From: Pholiota molesta
Lineage: Eukaryota > Basidiomycota > Agaricomycetes > Agaricales > Strophariaceae
DNA: 64,000 bases
Direction: 5' to 3'
Assembly: GCA_014925825.1 (NCBI GenBank)
Contig: JACGCK010000011.1
Span: forward strand, 124,001-188,000
The notes under the pieces are model-generated. The model did not search any database. It was not told the DNA's origin and was given only the letters and a program-made list of their open reading frames with translations. Positions 1 to 10,079 of the stretch are shown in pieces. The position numbers were made by a program, and so were the translations under genes. Numbering within the stretch: the stretch's first letter is position 1; each line of letters opens with the position of its first letter.

Positions 1-1192
1 AATAGTGAGGTATTCCAAGTAAAAGGGGAGATCTCCATCGCAGAACTTCAAGATATATCGCTTCGGTGTAGGGAAGTGATTCTCGATCCTCATAACTTGG
101 AAGGCGTGTCCTACCCATAACTTTGTTGATTTCTAGTTGGGCTTTCTTCTGGATTTCTGGTTTAATGCACATTTGATATAGAAATGTTCCAGTTGCAGAA
201 ATTGTCTGACTCGGAAATCAGAGAGGATAAAAAAAAGGATAATGCAAACATAAATTGTCACTGACTAAAAGGTATTCGTTTCACAAGATCGGTTAATCTT
301 TTGACTTCCACGGCGACCTTATGAGATGAGGCCCTATGTAGGAAACCAAGGCGGAATTTTCCCGAGGATTGGAAAGACGTTGATTATACTTCCACCAGGT
401 GCTAGTAGAGGAGCGGCCAAGCTGACACTGTTTTCGGCTGCCTCAATGACTGGATCATGAATCGACTCAATGTCGTAACCATACATAAGAGACATCGGAA
501 TAGATATGCCCAACTTTATAAAGGTATCAAGGTGACTTACATAGGTCAAATGTAAATCGTACATTTATCGACTTTCATTTTGTTATGATGACAGAAATCT
601 TCGGGAGTTTATAAGAAGGCTTGGAGCATTTGAAAAACCTTCTTTTGGATGACCGGCCTGTATTTTTAGAGGCTTCAATATTGAAGTTCTGCTGCATAAT
701 CTTCCTATGAAATCATCGATCTCGATACCGCAGCATTGAAACCATTGCAGGATCTCATCCAAGTCTAAGAGAAGTGTTGCCTAAAACTGAAACGCCAAAG
801 AAAAATTAAAACATGCTTACAATTTCATAATTGGAACTGGCAATCTGTCGGAGTACTTGCTGGCTCGTCTCTGAAATAGCTCAATGGCATCTTCAGGGTT
901 GTTGAGAATAATCAAGTTGTTCCCAAAAGCACTAGCGAAAACAATATCACCTATGGAAGTCAGCTTGCATGTAGAAAATATTTTTGAGATCCATACTATT
1001 GTATTTCTTTCTCCATTCCCCGTATTCTTTAGCAGGCCTGATTGTTGGAAAATCCAGCATATTGCCAAAGAAAGGCATAGGTTTGGGTCCAGGGGGATAA
1101 GGACCATGTCTTCCGGTAGTAACAAGCTTCCTGAATATAACAACTAACAGGAAAGGTATGACTAGAGAGAGGAGGAAAAAGAAGGCTGTCAT
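1..1192 (-). pseudogene. Cytochrome P450 pseudogene (CYP, truncated by window edge)
   Basis: Recognisable P450 on the minus strand starting at the ATG at 1192. It has an N-terminal membrane anchor, then a proline-rich hinge (PPGPKPMPFFGN), then the conserved segment around NNPEDAIELFQRRASKYSDR, the block YGYDIESIHDPVIEAAE, and near the window edge an ExxR helix (EVLRWR at about 30-45). Such enzymes are ER haem monooxygenases. Several lesions argue against function: frame changes and an in-frame stop in the segment at about 600-700, a five-base insertion with a stop after PPWFP (about 335-345), and loss of the whole stretch between VKRIPF (about 265) and the helix before ExxR (about 200), which should hold the I-helix oxygen-binding AGxDT motif. 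The haem-binding Cys region would lie outside the window. Closest in style to basidiomycete O-methylsterigmatocystin-oxidoreductase-like P450s, but the family is not certain. Confidence 0.8.
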
Positions 1193-1403
1193 AATGGGCC
1201 CTTGGAATGAAGAATTAGAGCGGAATATAAATACGGTTTTTGGACCAGTGAGTTTCGGGCAGATGTTATATATGTGACTCCAGTCGGGCACTGATATAGG
1301 AAAGGATAAGATGGTTCCTGGAGGCTATAAACTTTAACTTTTAAGAGGCCGAGTTCCCAATGGTCCATGGTGAGGTAAGTATGCATGTAATCATGGTCTG
1401 CAA

Positions 1404-1563
1404 CAGGCTCCTAAACCAGCCTCTCGTTCGAGAATCCTTATCATATCTAATCTAAAGACAAATAAGACACAACTCAACTTTAGATGAAGGTTCTCGATAG
1501 AGAGGCTGGCTTTTTTGGATTCGGTCATCCCGGGCATACCTAGTAACGCGTAACATGGGGCCT
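1404..1563 (+). repeat. Left terminal inverted repeat of the Mutator-like element
   Basis: About 160 bp that reads as the reverse complement of 3302-3461, including the shared block around the CCCGGG at about 1530 and ending near AACATGG. Small differences (for example CTAGTAACGCG against CTCGTAACGCA) indicate the copy is not brand new. Confidence 0.85.
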
Positions 1564-1923
1564 ACTTTTAATAAACCAGCCTCGATATATTCCGGTTTGT
1601 CAGCACAGAGCTTGAGCTCATCTTTAACCACTGGGTCAGTTTATGGCACCTCTGAGGCCAAGAATCAATGCTTTTTAGATTAGTTTTGGCAATAGCATTT
1701 AGATTCAAAGTGAAAGGCACAAAATTTATTTGATCTTAATGCTTCTATGAGTGGGTTTGAGCCCTCTTCAGACCAATTGAGGTATATCAAATCATCTAAG
1801 GCTTTTTTTATACCTGTGTTTACTTATTCAGCTTCTACTCAATTTTAGAAAGAACAATGGAGCAAAATTTGAGCAGAATCACCCAGACTGGGGGGAACAG
1901 TGAGTTGAGTGACAACACCAGAG

Positions 1924-3070
1924 TAGTGATGTGCGGGCTCGGGCTGGGCTCGAAAGCCCGGGCTTGGGCCCGGCTTTGAGGGGCTCAGGCTTCAGTAAAG
2001 GTGAAGCCGAGCCCTGTGTACAGGCTTGGGCCTGGCTTGAGCAGGCTCGGGCCTAAGCCCGGGCTTTTTGGTGAGAGCCATTCCAGCACGCATGAGGATC
2101 CCAATTAAGCGTCTGCGCACCGCAGGGGTTGCAAAATATTGCAACCCCATTGTAGGCGCAGACGGTTGGATGGTAGATGGCCGTCGTGCGCGCTGGCCGT
2201 CGTGCCTGCTGGCCGTCGTGCCTGCTGCCCGTCATGCATGCTGCCCGTCATGCGTGCTGCCCGTCGTCGCGTGCTGCCTGTCCGCGCTGCCCGTCGTCGT
2301 GTGCTGTCCGTCGTCGTCGCGCGTGCTGCCTGTCCGCGCTGCCCGTCGTCGCGTGTGCTGTTCGTCGCGCGTGCTGCCTGTAATCGTATGTGTTATACAT
2401 TGTCGTGCTTCCCGTCGCGCTGCCTGTCCGCGCTACCTGTTGTCGTGCGTGCTGTTCGTTGCGCGTGCTGCCCATCGTCGCGTGCTGCCCATCATTGCGC
2501 TGCCCGTCGTCGCACCGCTCGTCGTTGCACTGTCCACTGTCTATGCCATCAGTAAGGTTGATAGAGCAGAGAACGGAAGATATTTACCTGTTAAGGGGAT
2601 GGCGACGACGCGTCATCCCCGTGCCCTCGTCATCCAACATGAATCCAGCGTCTGCTTGTATTCGTCCACATCCCTCGTTGGAGGGGAGGGATATGCACTG
2701 GGTATGGGCGGTTGATAGGCGGCAATGCAACAGCAATGCGGTGACAGTGGGGTATGGGAGTGAGTGGCGGAGAGCAAATGCATGTTCGTTGATGTCATTT
2801 CAAGCGGAGATTGAATTTTAAAATCCAAGGCAATGCCAATTACAAGGTCGAAAAGCCATAAACTTGTCAGTAAATGGATCTTTATCCCTAGAATTCGCCA
2901 TGGTATATCCATACTCAAAGCCCGGGCTTAGGCCCGCGGCTCGGGCTTTGGGAACTCCCAAGCCGAGCCCAAAGCCCACACAGGCCCTCCAATGGGCCGG
3001 GCTTGGCTCGGGCTTTTTGGGGCGGGCTCGGGCGGGCTTCGGGCCTCAAGCCCGAGCCGGCACATCACTA
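1924..3070. mobile_element. Nested non-autonomous hAT-type element (8-bp TSD)
   Basis: Ends are inverted copies starting TAGTGATGTGC followed by GC-rich GGCTCGGGCT; the 8-bp direct repeat CACCAGAG flanks it at 1916-1923 and 3071-3078. An 8-bp duplication and TAGxG-type ends fit the hAT superfamily. It lies wholly inside the Mutator-like element, so it inserted later. Subterminal regions (1930-2070 and 2915-3060) consist of degenerate GCCCGGGC/AGCCCGAGCC repeats in opposite orientation. No transposase reading frame is present; the open frames in it come from the low-complexity core. Confidence 0.85.
2170..2530. repeat. GC-rich degenerate minisatellite inside the hAT-type element
   Basis: About 360 bp of diverged tandem units built on CGTGCTGCCCGTCGTCG, with variants CGTGCTGCCTGTCCGCG and CATGCTGCCCGTCAT. 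Composition is far more GC-rich than the neighbouring DNA. It creates long open frames in several phases rich in Ala, Arg, Cys, Pro and Val, which are compositional artefacts. Confidence 0.8.
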
Positions 3071-3301
3071 CACCAGAGACTATGTTTTGGCAATTTCTTG
3101 GCAATTTCTTGGCAATTTCTGTTGAAAGTCTCGACTTTTTTCAGCTTTCTCTAGTCTTTACTGATATATCTATTGAAGATTTGATAGAACAAGGTAATAC
3201 TGCTTTCACTGACGGGCATGAAGCAACTGCGAGATATCTACACTTCGTGACGGAACAATGATGTGTGCTGGCACGCCGAAGCCAATTTGTTATTATTAAT
3301 A

Positions 3302-3461
3302 AGGCCAATGTTATGCGTTACGAGGTATGCCCGGGATGACCGAATCCAAAAAAAGCCAGCCTCTCTATCGAGAACCTTCATCTAAAGTTGAGTTGTGTCT
3401 TATTTGTCTTTAGATTAGATATGATAAGGATTCTCGAACGAGAGGCTGGTTTAGGAGCCTG
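3302..3461 (-). repeat. Right terminal inverted repeat of the Mutator-like element
   Basis: Reverse complement of the left repeat at 1404-1563. The outer edge abuts the 9-bp target duplication GGTCTGCAA at 3462-3470. Confidence 0.85.
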
Positions 3462-3470
3462 GGTCTGCAA

Positions 3471-4510
3471 TTGTCTTTCCCTCTGAAAACGTGAAACGTA
3501 AGAATCCAAATGAGATATCAGGTAGCTTTCTGACGAACGCATTCGAATGATCGGTTATTCCGCTCGGAGGATGTGCAGTATTGATCTAGATGCTCAATAG
3601 AACATTGTCGATGTCTACCTTTTGTTTATGTCCTGAAACACCAATTGAGGCGAGGAGCGCTGGAGAAGCGGTGGATATAAGTACAGTACTTGGCAGAGCC
3701 AATCCTGCTTACACGGGAGAGTGAAATCGGACTCGAAGCACCAGATTTTGCGATCAGCTTTATGTTAATGAGATACCGGCGGACTTCAATGCAGACTTCT
3801 CCATTCCTGAAGCCCAATGCGTCATCCATAGTTAGGGTCATTGAATGGGTTCGATCATCCTTTCAATGTATTGATGTATTAGTAAAAGAGAATCTAAAAA
3901 CGAGAATTATAGGTATGTATCCACAGTTGTGCCACAATTTTATCTCTTTTCTGAAGGCCACCTATGCAAGACGATTCTACAACCGGTGAGCTTGTCTTTG
4001 GCGACTTGCCAGTGAAAAGAAGCAAAGAAACCGAACTACAGCTTGCAACCCTGCAGGCCGTAGCGTTGCAGAAAGGATAGAAGTCATTTGGGTTGGCGTT
4101 GCTAACCATTCATTCAACGTCAAGTTGTCTACCCCTTATGGTAAATAAACGTTTCCTTGCTCCGCCACGCATGAGATTTGAGCTTTACCCTTGTCGCCTT
4201 TCCGGAGCAGGTGTCGATTCTCGAATTCTGACACAAGAGTCGCTTACTAGTAATGTTCCACCGAAGCAGTTAAGATAAAAAGATAAAGATTTGTCGCATT
4301 AGATCGAGGTTGAGCTTTGCAAGTGGTTCCCCAGTTCATGAGCGCTGAGATGGGGACGTTTGTATTCGGGTCAATGTCAAGAGCCAAGACGGGGTGGCCG
4401 AGTTCCGCTCATTACTTTTCTCGGCCCGGCATGATGATGATGATGATGATCCAAATTGAAAGCGACCTGTGACAATACACTCATCTTCCGAAATATCTAC
4501 CGAATGCTCT
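3471..4510. other. Unresolved region upstream of the DnaJ gene
   Basis: About 1 kb without a supported gene. Open stretches exist on both strands: plus at about 3690-3898 and about 3966-4080 (the latter reads DDSTTGELVFGDLPVK in one frame), and minus at 3626-3841. I could not join them with consistent splice phases and recognise none. It may hold a small unannotated gene or a remnant. Confidence 0.3.
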
Positions 4511-5297
4511 ATGTCAAGCGCATTGTCAAATGGCATTCGATGCTGGGGTTCCCACACACAAGGTAGCCTGTTGATCCACTCTGCAAGAAGCCTCCGGACA
4601 TCTGTCAGAACATCTTCATCTGCGCAAAAACAGGTGGCCAATCCGTTTCCTTATCCTACTCATCGAAATCCTACGCCTCATCAACTGTTTCACCTTCCTC
4701 GTAATGCCACAGAAGCGGACATCAAAGCGCGCTGTATGTATATATCTGCTGTGTTCGTGATGTTCATCTGCTAAATACCACATTTGTAGATTTCGACCTT
4801 GTGAGGCTTTATCATCCAGACAAGGTCGGTGCTTCATCGTCTTCCGACCTTGCGCATGCTCGATTTCAGGCAATTACAGCTGCCTACGATACATTAAGAG
4901 GGAAATCATCCTCCAGCAATGACACCTTGGGACATGGCACTTCAGCATCTCCGGCGCCACGATACCAATCGACAGCTGCATACAGAGCAATGAAGAAAAA
5001 ACGACAGGAGCTATATGATAGTGGTCCAGTCGATGACAGTAAAAAGGACAAACTTATTCTCTTCGGTGTCATTGTGGTAAGTATTTCTCAAAGCACGTCG
5101 ACATCAAAGCATGCATTATTCATTCTTGTCAGACCATTGTTTTTGTGATGGTACAAACTGCATCAGTACGAAGAGACGTATTATCAGAAGCTATGTCAAG
5201 ACATCGGCACACCGCTGAACCTGCTCGTCAAAGCCAGAGGTCGCAGGAAGAGGACAGGCTATTGCTACAAGATTTCAAGCCGTCGGACACATCATAG
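4511..5297 (+). CDS. J-domain (DnaJ) protein with C-terminal membrane segment
   Basis: Three exons: 4511-4733, 4790-5076, 5133-5297 (224 aa, closes in frame). The N-terminus is Ser/Arg-rich, like a mitochondrial presequence. The J-domain starts at about residue 55 (NPTPHQLFHLPRNATEADIK), carries the invariant HPD (LYHPDKVG) and ends near AYDTLRGK. After a linker containing YRAMKKKRQELYDSG, a hydrophobic segment (LILFGVIVTIVFVMVQTA) about 40 residues from the end is a probable single membrane anchor. J-proteins stimulate Hsp70 ATPase; a membrane-anchored form probably recruits Hsp70 to an organelle surface, with mitochondria suggested by the N-terminus. The in-frame ATG at 4511 is preferred because no earlier ATG lies in frame. 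Orthology to a named yeast J-protein is not clear. Confidence 0.85.
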
Positions 5298-6046
5298 TTA
5301 TTTTGTTCATAATTGCATCTTTCATTATTATGCATTAATCAGCTTTGTTGAGTTTTATGTTCAAACCTGATTTTCTCTCAAGCCCAACCAACTTCAGGCT
5401 ATTGATGATTAGCAACCTGCTAATGTTTCTGGCTCAAAACGATACGGGCAGCGAAGTTATATAACAGGTGCACCTTTTGGGATTACTGATATATTTGAAA
5501 GTTAGACTCTACCCCTGGACACCTTATGGTGCTTGCTCCCACCTTGGTATTCTAATTTAAGTATTATGTGGATCGTATCAAGTTAGAAAGAGATCAAATA
5601 AATTGCATATTCGTTCAGACTGCAGTGCAGTCGTTAATCTGTCCAACATGCGACAAGTACTGTCCTCGTGAAAGGTAATCCATCATAACTATATAAGATA
5701 TATAGTTTTTCTTTGCTAATAACCTCCAAGCTTTCGAATAACTGACATGTATTGGTTCTGGAGTTTCGATTGACATTAGCAGTTCCATGTCTAAAAACGG
5801 CCTTGAGAATGTGAGAGAATGTGATGTTCGAAACGCTCGAAACACCGTTGAGATGCTGACCCAATGACCACATCCGTCACCAGTCCTGAGTCACCTCCTG
5901 AAGTATCCAACAGCAACGGTCAACCCCAAAGCCGACCTCGGAGCATTCTTTATGATCTATGATTTGTCCTACTTATCCGCACCGTTTGCCAGATATTTCC
6001 ACTCATTAATCATTGTTTTACCGTTGACCTCTTTACACTCGCAACA
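5298..6046. other. Intergenic region before the chitinase
   Basis: AT-rich spacer of about 750 bp. Short open frames on the minus strand (5615-5873) have no recognisable content. The last 100 bp presumably hold the chitinase core promoter; I see no convincing TATA box. Confidence 0.4.
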
Positions 6047-7764
6047 ATGTTGAAGCCTCTAATATCTCTGTCTTTCTTGACGGGCACCGCTATGGCCTTG
6101 GACTTTCTCTTTCTACAACCCGGAGCTTCGAACAACTCAAGTCATCAAAGCAATACTACCACCATAGCTGCTGCTTGGTACACTGGCTGGCATGCCACCG
6201 ACTTCCCACTTTCTCAAGTTAGCTGGTCAAAATATACGCATATGACTTATGCATTTGCGTTGGTGATTTGATATCGTGAATCCATTCATACAATAATGCG
6301 CGTTCTGTTTGTCTGCGCCTTTTCAGAACGACGACTCCAAATGTGTCCCTTTTGTCTCTTGATGCATCCGACGAGCAACTGCTGCCACAATTCGTGTCTT
6401 TAGCACATCAACATGTGAGCTCATGTTTGACCTTTGGCTTTGCAATAGAACACAATCCCTGAACGAAGATTTTCAGAGCGTAAAGGCCGCTATTTCTATC
6501 GGAGGATGGACGGGCTCTCGCTGGTTCTCTCCAAATGTCAAGACTCCAGCAAATAGGACGGCTTTCGTAAAGACGGTTACCGATCTGGCCCAACAATATG
6601 ACCTAGATGGACTAGACTTTGAGTGAGCATCCTTATTTTAAAAACTTCAGCATGAACCCGTGAACCCTGACAATGCTTCAGTTGGGAATTTCCAGGAGTA
6701 CAAGGAGTCGGATGTAATGAAGTTGACGCTGATGACACCAACAATTTTCTTGCCTTTCTTCATGAGCTCCGAAATTCTACCCAGGGGAAGAGGCTCATTC
6801 TTTCGGCTGCAACATTTGATACACCCTGGGTGGATTCGAATGGGGCACCATCTGCAAATATTACGGATTTAAGCAAAGTGCTGGACTATATAGCTATCAT
6901 GAATTATGACGTTAAATCGAATCCTGCAGTAGGCGCAGGCCCCAGTTCACCATTGGACGACTCATGTGCGCCTGTCGGGGCGCATTTTGGTTCGGTTGTG
7001 TCGGCAGTGGATGCTTGGACGGCTGCAGGAATGCCAGCAAGTCAGATTGTACTTGGGGTTCCTGCATATGGCCATTCATTCGTTCTTCCACCAAGTTCCC
7101 GGCAAAATTTCACTATTACTACATATCCGCCGTATAATGCAAGCCTTGAGCTTCCTGGAGATAAGTGGGATGGTGATGGAGGAGTGGATGTCTGCGGTGT
7201 TGTGCAAGGTCCTGGAGGAACTTATGCGTATCGGGGCCTTATAGAGGAAGGATTTTTGAATCCCGATGGACTCTCCGTGCGGGATGGAGTGGACTTCTTG
7301 TTCGACGACTGCAGTCAAACAGTATGTTATATTCTATTCTACTTCACGGAACTGAGTCGAGTTAATACCCCGGTCAAAGCCTTTCCTCTACAACACGATT
7401 ACAGGAGTTTATGTCTCATTTGACAACTCGCAATCGTTTGCCCTCAAAGGCGGATTTATCCATACAACCGGACTCAAAGGGTTCGCAATGTGGGAAGCAG
7501 GAGGAGACTTCAACGACACGCTGCTCAATTCGATATGTAAGTGCCTAGACTGGCCCTCCGCTTTTTTTAACCTAGGTGATGGATTTATCGTGTTTAGTGA
7601 ATGCGACCCAAAATGGAGGGCCGACTCCGACGTCGAAGACGCAATCAAGCATGCAAGCTACCCCGTTGTCTGTCAATGGTTCCTCCCCAAACATCAAATA
7701 CACTCGGTCCATCTGGCTAGCCCTATCACTATTGATCCTTGTAATATGGCTCACGCTAGCCTGA
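6047..7764 (+). CDS. GH18 chitinase, secreted and probably GPI-anchored
   Basis: Six exons: 6047-6258, 6327-6414, 6477-6622, 6682-7321, 7380-7536, 7598-7764 (469 aa). Signal peptide MLKPLISLSFLTGTAMA. The GH18 barrel shows the SxGG strand (AAISIGGWTGSRWF) and the catalytic motif DGLDFDWE, which is split by an intron (D-F-D and the W-E cross 6622/6682); the last Glu is the proton donor. Later barrel motifs are IAIMNYDV and LKGFAMWEAGGD. The C-terminus is a Ser/Thr/Pro-rich linker followed by a terminal hydrophobic stretch (SIWLALSLLILVIWLTLA), the layout of a GPI-attachment signal, so the enzyme probably remodels chitin at the cell surface. The first donor (GTTGGT at 6259) is weak but needed for frame. 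Family assignment is firm; the GPI anchor is inferred. Confidence 0.93.
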
Positions 7765-9600
7765 AGATCGAAGCGCCTCAATGCCGAGATGAAACGGACA
7801 TGGTGTGGATTTACCGCAATCATTACAGTGTGTGTTGTGTGTACAGTACAGGTATCGCAAATTATAATCATAATCGCCGAAGTTAATCACCTAGATATAC
7901 GCGGAGCTATCCTGCCTCGTACCTTCCCATGTTTCGCATGTCGATACGATAAGATGTTGGATGTCTTTGTGTCAAAAAACAAAAACAAAAAAGAGTCTTT
8001 TTAGGCTAGGACGTCACGGTACCACCCCGTACCTGTGCTTGTCAAGCTCAGTCATTGCTGTTTCCAAAAACAGTGTTGACAACTTCGAGTCAAGTCTCTA
8101 TAACATCATGGGCACCACGAGAATCCTCTGTTCTGTTCTTCTGACTCCCGACCATTTACATTCGGAACTAAAAAGTGGAGTCTGCCTATTCAGTCTACAA
8201 TTGCTATAGACACGCATTTTGGCGTGTTTAGCATCATTCTTTCAGGTTCGCTTATGGTGATATCTATGGGTGCTTCAAGCCACTGCGCCTTATTAGAATC
8301 CAGCTGACTGTCGGTTGTGACCTCTGCATTTTTGCGCCTGCTGGTCTTTGGAATTACCGGGTCATCAAAGCTATGCGGATTTGACCCGTCCGCATTTGCG
8401 CTGGACGTTGGGCGCGCATTGTTGCGCCGTGCGTGGGATCATAGCTGGAAAATAGTCCTAAGAGATAACGCTCCAGGTTTCGACGCTCATGTCAAGCTTT
8501 TACACGAACACCAGCCTCTCGCGGGTCAACGAATACGATCAGGGTCATGCGAAGCCTTGGTTAATAATTATCGCACCCCTTGCCTTGGTGCTCTTTCGAG
8601 CTCTAAATGGATGTGGCGGATGGTCAAGATTAGAAAGTTCACTGCGTCTCTTACGGCAGGGCGGAACAGCCTCTCTCCTCCGGTTCTGCTGGGCTTGAGG
8701 CTGAATCCAACGACATATCCGGGTTTCCCCTTCTTCGTCTAATATGGGCATCGTTGTTTTCTTGCACATATTTCCGGAGCTTGGTGTTTCTGAATGTCAC
8801 TACGTGGCCGCTTCTAAGCCAAAATTATTCTGGAGTATTTGAGAGCCCTCGGATGTATCTCAAGCCCAGTAACATGGGCAACCGGGGAGCGTGTTTGAGT
8901 CCAATCTCAAGGGAGTACTGGGGTTGTACTGGGGGCACTTTGACTTCAATGGTCCTGCAGCCTGGGTACTTGATGAAAGGCTTCTCACCCTCAATTATTC
9001 CGAAAAAGCAACGATGCGACTTCGCATGTTGATGCGATTGCAGAAGGGCATCGGCCTTGCGTCAGACACGAGTCTCTGGCAGACTCGCTGTAATCGTGTG
9101 TTGTCTAATCATCAAACTCCATGTCAAGCCAAATTCCACAAGCCATCAGATCTATCTCAGGCCCTCAAAAATGTGTTATCCGCACTTCCCGCATCCCTGG
9201 GTTATAAAACTGGGTTTTACATACCGACGAATCTCTCTTCCAACGTACAAACGAAACAACATAATCCTCTATCGTCGTTTGCTGTCTATCCATCCATTAG
9301 TCCCGAAACGGCATGTTGCGAACTCGCCCGTCCATATAACCCCCTTTCAACTTACCTGATATAGAATCCCCTTTGTTCTAAAGCTTCAAGGGTGTGAACT
9401 ATCCATCTTCCTACTGTCCGTGTATCGAGCTCGAGTACAATTTCTTGCATTCTGCTTTGCCCCTTGGCCAAGATTCTGATATAAAAATGCACAGACGTCG
9501 TTTCTTGCCCGAGAGCATCGAATCGCTATTGTTGTACGCAAACCTTCACCCAAAGTACCTTCCTCTTTCTCAATAGCCATATGCTCCAAAAATTACATAG
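7765..9600. other. Long gene-poor stretch
   Basis: About 1.8 kb with scattered open frames on the plus strand (8317-8742, 8489-8698, 8891-9364). None has recognisable domains, good start contexts or consistent splice joints. Could be a decayed gene or relic repeat; I can support nothing in it. Confidence 0.4.
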
Positions 9601-9801
9601 ATGACCTCTGATTCATCATCGTCGCATGGCGTCCGCAAAGAAGTCTGTCCACCAAGCCCGACTGTATCTCCAGCGCAGGCAATTGCAGATGCTTGGAGAC
9701 GAGAATCACCAGAAAACCAAGAAAAATGGAGGAAACTTGACTCGGAGGTGAAGACCCGGTACAATGCAGATAGAAAAGCGAGGCCAAAAACGAAGATGTA
9801 A
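9601..9801 (+). CDS. Short HMG-box-like fragment
   Basis: A 66-residue frame whose second half, AIADAWRRESPENQEKW then LDSEVKTRYNADRKARPK, looks like helices 2 and 3 of an HMG box (W-R-x-x-S-P-E-x-x-x-x-W-x-x-L spacing). The expected N-terminal strand and helix 1 (RPPNAFxLYR) are not found upstream in any frame I could join. It may be the last exon of a small HMG protein with an unrecognised first exon, or a remnant. HMG-box proteins bend DNA and include fungal mating regulators, but there is no sign of a mating locus here. Confidence 0.35.
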   Translation: MTSDSSSSHGVRKEVCPPSPTVSPAQAIADAWRRESPENQEKWRKLDSEVKTRYNADRKARPKTKM

Positions 9802-10079
9802 ACGATATATGGTGACCTTTATCTCGGGTGAGAGCGATTACGATTTTTCAGGATATACCGTTTTGACCTCGATGATGCATGAAGCGCAGCTGCAACATTA
9901 TTGCTCTTCTTCGATTTCAAGCATGTATGTCGACGTCGAAATTGTTTGTATACGGTGGACAGTTGGTAGGGAGGGTTTTCTGACGTTGAAGATATTTATC
10001 CCGTCGAAATCAATGGACATGCGAACAGAAAAAAATGATTAACGAACCTACATTTTGTATATCTTTTTGCAATATATAT

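Larger units (their letters stand above)
1404..3461. mobile_element. Non-autonomous TIR transposon, Mutator-like (9-bp TSD), carrying a nested element
   Basis: Terminal inverted repeats of about 160 bp (1404-1563 and 3302-3461) match with few differences; both ends begin CAGGCTCCTAAACCAGCC read inward. The element is flanked by a perfect 9-bp direct repeat GGTCTGCAA at 1395-1403 and 3462-3470. Long TIRs plus a 9-bp duplication are typical of Mutator-like elements. No transposase is visible inside, so it must have been mobilised in trans. Subtracting the nested insertion (1924-3070 plus its 8-bp duplication) leaves a core of about 0.9 kb. Confidence 0.85.

Noticed and set aside
2068..2918. Several long open frames, both strands, rich in Ala/Arg/Cys/Pro
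   Set aside because: They follow the GC-rich tandem repeat inside the hAT-type element; composition alone keeps them open, and no domain or splice structure is present.
4336..4641. Minus-strand 101-codon frame opposite the DnaJ gene
   Set aside because: No ATG start, contains a Ser run from a trinucleotide repeat, and lies antisense to a conserved J-protein exon.
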